64,000 nucleotides of DNA from positions 59,897,915-59,961,914 of the forward strand of contig CM070575.1 of assembly GCA_036346355.1 (NCBI GenBank), written 5' to 3'. The stretch's first letter is position 1, and every line of letters starts with the position of its first letter. Source of the DNA: Rhipidocladum racemiflorum. Its lineage: Eukaryota > Streptophyta > Magnoliopsida > Poales > Poaceae. The position numbers were made by a program, and so were the translations under genes. Below are positions 56,978 through 64,000 of this stretch, in pieces. The notes below the pieces were generated by a model, which was not told where the DNA came from, ran no database searches, and worked only from the letters and a program-made list of their open reading frames with translations.

Positions 56978-57672
56978 TGTTCGCGCTAAAAACGTGAAGT
57001 AGGGTCTTTAGCCTCGAACACACAAGACAAACACCGGGTTTGCAGAGCGTGCCAGTCAATTTGACCTGAAATTGACAAGGTAGAATTTGTAAGTTAATCA
57101 AAGTCGATAACGAAGGATTATCGGCTTAACTCTCGTCGGCTAGAAAGCCGATTAGAGGGATAACTAGATCAACCAGTTATGGTTAATCCAAAGGTAAAGG
57201 CAGATCGGCTTTGAGAGGCGATGCGCAACAAAACAAAGCAAATCAGGCCTGGGTGTAATCGGTAAAGATCAACAATCGGCGATGCGCAACTTTATTGATC
57301 AAAACGAATTACAAAGGAAAGGTTCTAAAACTAAAAGACTACTACTAGTTGACAGGAAAATAAGGGAAAAGTAAAGCGTGTTTGTGGGTTGGCTCTGGGC
57401 GCCTTTTCCTTCTCGCCTCTAGTCCTCTTATATAGCACTCGGCCTGAACGTATCCTCTTCGGTCTCTTCAATCACCTGTATCGGCCTCAATCTCTACTTA
57501 CCATGTTAAGTCCGATCATATCCGACTCAATCTCTTATCCTACCCGTATCGGACTCAGTTTCCTTTGAATCGCGACCCTCCAATCCGAAACGGTATCAAC
57601 TTGCTATAACCGACATATCCTTATCAAAACCGATCTCCACGAGATCAGCCTTGCCAAATTTTGGTGCAAACA
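56978..57672 (-). mobile_element. Solo LTR (695 bp), minus orientation
   Basis: It runs on plus from TGTTCGCGC to TTGGTGCAAACA, with exact target copies GGTAT at 56973-56977 and 57673-57677. On the minus strand it starts TGTTTGCACCAAAATTTGG and has a TATATAAGAGG promoter box (57427-57437), which sets the orientation. There is no internal region or second LTR. Confidence 0.87.
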
Positions 57673-57677
57673 GGTAT

Positions 57678-60600
57678 ATAATTCATATTTATATTTTATA
57701 ATGGAAATTGAAAGAAAAAATAATAAACTACGAATCTAAATTCCGTACATGGCTCAAACAAACCGTATTTTTGACTATGATCTTACTAACCTACCAGCAT
57801 AATCCACGTGGTTATAACTGCTTCATTGACTCATCAAACTTTTGATTTCAATTGCACAGCGGAACAATCTGGATTAGTCCCAAGTCTCATTGAAACTCAA
57901 TACTATCCATGCTTGCCTCTTAAGTTTTCCTGCAATGGAAACGACCATGATCAGAAAATTTCCAACATAAAACCTAACTCTTGCATACTGGTTTTCTTTC
58001 CCTTGGTTAGACTGGCCTCAATTAATTTTTTAGGAAAAGGAGAATGTAGATTGTGTTGTATGAAATTGGATTTTTATCAAATTTCAAAAAAAAAAAGAGA
58101 AAAAAAAGTTATTGGGCCATTGGGCTAGCAAGGCCCATTTGACCGAGCCAGCCTAGCCTTAGCCGACAAGCTAAAGCACCTCCCAACGGTGCTCTAGCCC
58201 CAGTGAGAGCAAGTACAAGAGGGGAGAGGTGATGGAGGCAACAGCGACCGCGTCGTGCGATGGCGGCTAGCGGCGCTCTCGGTAGCCGTTGCTTTTTCTC
58301 CTCCTCCTCCTCTCGAGCTCCTATAATTCTCAGGTCCGTGTTCCTCTTTGAGATAGAGGCGATACGATGAGTTTTTCCCTTTTGCCGATTCATAACCCAC
58401 CTCCATTTTGTGTGTTCTTTGGCAAGATTCTCGACTACCCGACACCCTCGTGTGGTCTTCGGCCCTAATCTATCCTCATTCACCTCATGGATGCCGCTTT
58501 TGCTAATAATCTAAGGTAATTGAAGGGTGTTGACGTCAGCCGACGACTTGAGGCGTTCCGTGGATGGCAAGGTATGCTTGTTGTTCTCTGTTACTGAGTT
58601 TGTGCACTGACCTTGCTTGCTTGGTCGGTTGGTTCGACTCTGTGGTGGATTGGTGCTCAGTGCTATGGTGCCTTTATGTTGAACAAGTCCTTCGATACTT
58701 GTCGTTAGGACTGTCCGATTTTTTTAAAATTTCTCAAGATTGATTATCATCTAAAAATTTTATGAGAATATTATGGATGTGTTAGAACCATTCACAAAAT
58801 TTTTCAAAATTTTATAAAGTAGTTTGAACTATTTTTCATCCAGATAAAATTTGTCAGTCCGTCTTCAGTAACACTATTTGAATTTTTAAACATTCCTAAA
58901 TATTGATCCACCGTATGCCATTCGACATAAATAACCAATCCACCATCAATTTCAACACCAAAGTTAGAAAATACATGCAAAACTTCAACTGTACACTGTA
59001 AACTTTCTGAATACATATCATCAGTTCCTTTGCTGGAATAACAAGAACACTGTAAACTTTCTGAATATAAGTCGACAAATCTCAAAATTAGGATCAGTCC
59101 ACTCTACCTCAGAACACACATGTTTAATAGAATATATACCAATTGTCCACAGAGACCCCGAGTATCAAGATTTTTACAATTCCACATGTCCTAATTAGGT
59201 ATTATCTATATAATATATAGGAATATATAGAAAACTTTCCAAAAACTTGAAATTACCACTATTAGATTTCCAAAAACTTCATTTGTTACATTTGAAAAAT
59301 CAAAAACAAACTTTACATAAGGCTTCTATCACGACTTGACCACTGTTAGATTTTTTTAAAATTTCTCATGCATGATCATCATCTGAAATTTTTATGGGAA
59401 CATTAGTGATGTGTCAGGACCATCCAAAAAAATTTTCAAAATTTTTTGACATGTTTTGGACCATTTTTCGGTAGGTTCAATGTGGACCGAGATCTCGGTA
59501 ATTTCGGCCGAGATCTCGGATTTCTCCGTTGAAAAAAAAAATCAAATTTGAAATTTGGTTTTCGTATTTTATCCAAAATTTCCAAATCTCATCGAGATTT
59601 CAGATTTTGGCCACCTCCGAAATTTATACCAAAACGAAATTTGAAACCTTAATCCCATCCAAGACCATGCAGATCTGTGGCGCCACTCATACACGTCGTG
59701 CGGAATCCCTCACACCGCATCAGGGCCGAACCAAACGGTGGATTAGGTGGGGCCAGAGCACCCTCTACCACTAGTTGGCCGTAGATACCCTATAACATCC
59801 TCGGTCTGGTCATCTATAAGATGTTATGATTGTATGATATCAATCTTCAGTCAGTAAATCTGGATCTCAGAGATAGAAAAAGACTAGGAGATTTGACATC
59901 TCTTAAATTTTAATCCTAGATTCGTCACTGCACCGAACTCCATATGCAACCGTGGATTCTTTTAGTGTTATTCCATGGTCTACATGGACCAAGAGATTTG
60001 GGGTATTGATCCCAAATAACACGTTGAGTCATATTTTCTTTTTAGATCACCAAGTTAGTTTGAGTTAGTTTCGAAGTAATAATTGATGATTTACCCTTAC
60101 TTACATGTGTCATTGATCATTTGCCTCATGATGTCTCACTGACATGCGGGTCATGTGGCCACATATAAGTGAAACACATGGGGCAAATAATTAATTGTAC
60201 CATGAAAAAGAGGACAAATGATCAAATTTCCCGGTTTCAAAAGATTTGGATTTAGGGATTGGTCTCCTGATATTTTCTTCTAGGGCAATTCTTTATATAC
60301 CACTCAAAGTTAGCCTTATTCCTTATATACCACTCATTGTGTCTATAACATGTGGACCTTAACCCTACAAGTTGACATATTCATAGATTTCCCCTAAATT
60401 CCAGTGGCTCGTAATCCTTTTATGCTCTTCTAACTTCCAACGAATTTGGTGGGCGGATAGAAATGAATAGAGATAGATCTTTGTGATTCATGGAAGGATC
60501 AAAATATTTCAAAAATACCAGTACTATCTGTATGGGTAGACTTATCTCGAAAAGTACTTTCATAATATTACTATTTTATTGAGTTGTAGAAATATATTAT

Positions 60601-61066
60601 AATAAAATTAGTGATCAAAATTACGTTTTAAAGACCGTATCGATATTTAAAACATCAGTTTTTTTTAATACCGGAGGAGTACTCAATACTGAAATAGTTA
60701 GTTTGAAAATGCAATCGTAGTTTACTTTACTGAACATAGGTTTCCAGCCAAACAACACATATCCTCAGGCATGTCCCACGCCAGTCGTCTGGTCAGGTTA
60801 AAAAAAAAAAAAATCAAAGCTTTATGTTCCTTTCAGGCACATCTTTTTTATTAGACACCAAGGAAACAACCCAAAGTGGATCATGGTGCCTAGGAGGCTA
60901 ACTACGATTCACTCGTTGGTTTGACCGTGCTATTGTCTGGCCTAGATGACGTACTCGAGGTTTCCAATGATCGGATAGATTTCACTCTCCTCTCGTCTAC
61001 TCCAAACATATGCAATAATGTGGTAAATTGTTATTCTACTAAATAGCCTATGATCCATAACTAAAA
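57678..61066. other. Intergenic DNA without recognised genes
   Basis: Short frames only. Features seen are a palindromic CCGAGATCTCGG pair near 59488-59520, poly-A runs at 58090 and 60797, and the direct repeat listed separately. Confidence 0.5.
58715..59480. repeat. Pair of direct repeats of about 135 bp, 630 bp apart
   Basis: The stretch 58715-58845 (GATTTTTTTAAAATTTCTCA, ATCATCTGAAA-like, GGATGTGTTAGAACCAT) recurs at 59348-59480 with moderate divergence. The pair might bound an old inserted element, but no terminal motif or target copy was found. Confidence 0.6.
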
Positions 61067-61097
61067 CTAGGTACGGATGCGCGGCGGCACGCCGCGC
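61067..61097 (-). mobile_element. Helitron-like 3' terminus
   Basis: On the minus strand a perfect 8 bp stem GCGCGGCG / CGCCGCGC with a 3-base loop is followed by ATCCGTAC and CTAG, and the next base is T. Hairpin, short spacer, CTRR and insertion before T are the Helitron 3' signature. The element body would extend to the right, over the gene fragments at 61803-62970. The 5' TC end was not identified. Confidence 0.6.
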
Positions 61098-61802
61098 AAG
61101 GATAACACCTTCTAAAATGCTATCTATAGAAGATCAACAGTTCAAGTGTACAATCTTGCAGTTGTAGACCAAGAGGCTCCATCTTTAGGTGTTTGCAAAT
61201 GTGATAATGTAGATCGATTTGCTTATCGAGAGCAGTTAATCTATAACACATATGAGAGCTCCAGTGGAAACACTTTTTTTTTTAATAATAGAAACCTCCG
61301 GTGAAAGCACAGTATAATTTTTGTAAACAATTATAGGAGATGTATGGTTGTCTTGATAGGTAGAAAACTCTAGTGGAAGCACCGTTTTTTTAAAGAGAAT
61401 TGAAATTCAAGAAAGGCTTAAAACCATACCAACCTAATGACATTGTGCTAGAGGCCACTGAAACATAGTATGATCTGAATCGTTGATGCAATTATGAGAC
61501 CTTGTGTTCCCCGCATGGTCCGTAAGAACATAGTGCAATAGGGAAAATAATGAACAACTAATGCTTTGTAATATATAGAAGGAAAGGGCTTCATGAATAC
61601 TTAGCTTTGAACAAAAAAAATTGTAAGAGCGACATTGAACGCAAAAAAAAAAAAAATTAACCAAGCACGAAAGAATGATCAACATTAGCATGTATACTGT
61701 TTTTACAAACCTCAAAAGTAATGGGAAGTGTAAATTAGCATATGTTGATAGAATCTTATCAGCGCACTCAATACCAAGAAAAATATTGGCGAAGCCATTA
61801 TA

Positions 61803-61906
61803 ACTTTAATCCCTTCTGGAGGTGACTCACCAAGAGTCTTCAGTTCCTTAGCCAATTGCCTGAGGACATCTGGTGGGAGGTTCTCGTTGGTTGCCTTCAG
61901 CGACAT
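61803..61906 (-). pseudogene. UBC22/UBE2S-like ubiquitin-conjugating enzyme, first coding exon fragment
   Basis: The minus strand reads MSLKATNENLPPDVLRQLAK then ELKTLGESPPEGIKV, the N-terminal helix of the plant UBC22/UBE2S-type E2 family (the usual start is MATNENLPP). These E2 enzymes build ubiquitin chains. The catalytic Cys exon and the rest of the E2 fold are not found downstream (left). A weak donor (GTTATA) follows at about 61804. It is best read as a gene fragment, possibly captured by a transposon. A resident gene with decayed remaining exons is the alternative. Confidence 0.65.
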
Positions 61907-62142
61907 GAATAGGACATTAGAATCATGGAAGGCAACATAAAATTGGTATGTACCTATGTTCTGTTGATCACTTAACAAATACTAAAAAGCTGAAGACCTG
62001 CGATACTAACCATGTAGGCAAGAATAGCAGGCACCTTAAAAGGTGCTTTGTTGAGTATATAACCGAAGTCAAAATTGAATGCAATGCATGCTTCTATGAA
62101 AATACAGGCTTACGACTGGGGATCAAGATAAAGAGGGTAATA

Positions 62143-62273
62143 CCGGCTTGAGACAAATGTTGAGTTCGTGCGCTTGTTCAATCAGCAAATTCCTTGTGGT
62201 TCAGATGAATGTACGGTTGAAGTCTATCCTTAAGGTCCTAAAGAAGTTCTTGCTCTCTTTCGGTTTGCAACTC
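62143..62273 (-). pseudogene. DnaJ C-terminal X-domain-like fragment
   Basis: After an ATTGCAG acceptor the minus strand reads ELQTEREQELL, a TAG, DLKDRLQPYIHLNHKEFAD, a TGA, then TSARTQHLSQAG. This matches the pattern of the plant DnaJ-X domain (EKL..LKDRL..YV..NKEEF..WA..E..RLS.A). The two stops mean it is not functional as read. It lies on the same strand as the J-domain fragment to its right. Confidence 0.55.
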
Positions 62274-62910
62274 CTGCAATCCAAAGAAGCTATTAAGGCG
62301 TAAGAATGGGCATTTCAAAACAAAAATATTTGGCTTTTAAAAAAACTAAGGTCTAAGAGGGATGCATCAAGTCCCAACTCCAAGATGATTGGTGTTAGTA
62401 GGCTGGGAACCCACGTCAGATAACAACTTTGCTGCAAGTAATTGAGCATTATGGGAGCAATGTGTCTTTATCTTGTCTTGAATCCGTGCCCTTGCCTCTT
62501 GATTATCTAATTCTTCCTTAATCTGTATTGTTCTTCCTCAATCTGTACCGAAGCAATGGATGGTAGTGCAAGCTAACCAACATAATCTTAGAAATAATTG
62601 CTTCCAAAAAACATCTCAAATACAGCAATTGGACCGATCATGTTATCTCTGAAATAGCATTATAAGAAATTCACTGGCGCCATGAAGTGAAAGTTTAACA
62701 ATAGGATGATTAGCAAATACAATGTGAGAGTGACATGAAAACTAAAGGTCAGATTATTCGTGGTCATTGGATTTTACGTAAAATGTTGGCCAGTTCTGTG
62801 CTATAGCAAAAGGGTGTGTGTGGACGCTAATATCTCAGCACAAGTAGATAAAAAAATCATGACTTACTGGGAAAGGCCTTCCTTTCCATGCCTATCGGAA
62901 AACATGCTTA

Positions 62911-62970
62911 TCGGGTTTTTTTTTCAGGATCACTTAGGACTTGATAGGCCTCACCTAGTTCCTTGAAAAA
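62911..62970 (-). pseudogene. DnaJ J-domain C-terminal fragment
   Basis: The minus strand reads FFKELGEAYQVLSDPEKKTR before a TAA. FKELGEAYQVLSDPEKR is the well-known end of a J-domain (helices III-IV). The HPD motif exon was not found upstream. Together with the X-domain fragment 640 bp downstream, it suggests pieces of one DnaJ-type co-chaperone gene, decayed. Confidence 0.65.
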
Positions 62971-64000
62971 GTAACCAATTTAGTTAGTATTTGTAGTGAG
63001 GTAACCCTCGACAAAGATAATGGATTAATGGGTGCATCAATGAGACACAATTTCCTTTATTCAATCACATATGACAGAATTTAGTCTTCGCATTACTGGA
63101 ACGCACCCAATATAAAAAATTCTATGATGAAATAAGACATCATCAGAATCAGAAAACACAATTTCTGATGCTGATAAAAACATGAATTTAGTTATTCATT
63201 AACATAAATTTAATTACTCTGCGAAAACATGGGTAAATTATTGTTGCTCCTTACACAAAGCTAAATTGGTCAGACCATCCTTTGCTCTGTAAGTATTCTA
63301 TGTCCTTTGCAATCAGAACAATAAAATGGGCATACAGCAGACCATTTTGGTATACAACTGAGATACTTAAGGGGCTGAGGACCCTCGGTAATTTTAAATA
63401 CAGGCATCAACAAACAAAGTAAAATTCATGAAACTAAGGTAAATACCAATACGCATCCGTGCATTATTGCAATTTGCAACCGACAAATGTCAAGCGTTTC
63501 ACGTGTAAATAGCATGACGACACCAGCTGCCTTGTCCATAACAGTTCAATAGAAATACCTAAAGAGAACTATTTCCAAATTATAACATCCAACAGTAGTA
63601 GATCCTTCGCAATGTGTCATGGTTGAACTGTTAATGTACACTGGACTAATTCATACATGGACAGGGCCAGCGAAGCCTTCATCAGGACACTAATTTGATC
63701 CCATAAGCAAAATTGCAGCGGCTATTTATCTAACTATTACATGCAAAGTAAGTTACTTCCCTGGCCGTCAGCCGTCAGACTAAAATAGTAGACTGGTACT
63801 AACAAAGTAGATATAGCTACTCCACGAGGCAGTTCACAAGCACGCCTTAATTCACAGTCCAAATGCACAATCGCAAAGAGTTCATGAATAGGTAGATAGC
63901 AGGGAAGCGGATGAGGGCGCACGGCAAAGTGGTGAGGCGGCGGGAGGAGCGACGCAGGGATCATTTAAGGTTATACATCATTCAATTGAAAACAAATTTT
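62971..64000. other. Right end of window without recognised genes
   Basis: No domain is recognised. A minus-strand frame from 63964 (75 codons) begins with a Pro/His-rich sequence and could be a first exon, but nothing supports it. Confidence 0.4.

Noticed and set aside
58804..59085. 93-codon minus-strand frame
   Set aside because: Contains a duplicated SESLQC segment from a local repeat, lies between direct repeats, and shows no domain I can name.
60660..60690. Stowaway-like end (ACCGGAGGAGTAC)
   Set aside because: Only a partial match to the GGGACGGAGGGAGTAC-type end, and no partner inverted repeat or TA target pair was found.
63737..63964. 75-codon minus-strand frame near the right edge as a possible gene start
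   Set aside because: No domain, no supporting splice context, and the window ends too soon to judge.
1..64000. Any novel defence, biosynthetic or regulatory gene system
   Set aside because: Apart from the DUF1644 gene and decayed gene fragments, all coding signals belong to known transposon superfamilies.

Overview
This window is plant nuclear DNA, almost certainly from a grass and probably Oryza or a close relative. The pointers are Ty3/gypsy gag and pol of the Tat type (RIRE2-like), a BARE-like Ty1/copia LTR with a tRNA-Met primer site, CACTA ends with subterminal repeats, Ac/Ds-like hAT elements and one clearly conserved plant gene of the DUF1644 family. Species is inferred from style, not proven. 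No tRNA, rRNA, CRISPR, operon or viral genome is visible.

Bases 1-40191 form one nest of transposons. The outer shell is a CACTA element, seen in three pieces: 1-298 with the start of a transposase, 4543-4712, and 40012-40191 with the 3' terminus. A RIRE2-like gypsy element (D1, 299-4542) and a large Tat-type gypsy element (C, 4713-40011, TSD GATGT) sit inside it. C was broken by a 3.6 kb long LTR in its 5' LTR (5520-9157, TSD GCCTA), a second long LTR in gag (10250-26038), a copia element (26039-33882) and another LTR-like insert before pol (34803-37175). The second long LTR was entered by a 13.1 kb gypsy structure (D2/E, 10893-24014, TSD CTAAC). Its two LTRs are inverted rather than direct. 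D2/E itself carries a long LTR in its protease (15431-19901, TSD GTGTT). The copia element carries another (27464-30961, TSD GAATC). Nesting therefore reaches five levels.

Bases 40192-44890 hold decayed transposon pieces. Bases 44890-53800 hold the one apparently functional gene: a GC-rich 5' leader exon near 44935-45224, a long leader intron that took in a 4.7 kb LTR (46771-51458, TSD TGATA), and a single coding exon at 52238-53362 for a 374-residue DUF1644 zinc-binding protein.

Bases 53800-64000 are intergenic. They contain two small hAT elements (54217-54910 and 56289-56864), a 695 bp solo LTR (56978-57672, TSD GGTAT), two hairpin plus CTAG ends that look like Helitron 3' termini (55005 and 61067), and a minus-strand set of decayed gene fragments at 61803-62970. 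The fragments resemble a UBC22/UBE2S-type ubiquitin-conjugating enzyme and a DnaJ protein.

Nothing here is a coordinated gene system. The most unusual items are the inverted-LTR retroelement flanked by a clean target duplication, the motif-dense long LTR family present five times, and the possible Helitron capture of gene fragments.
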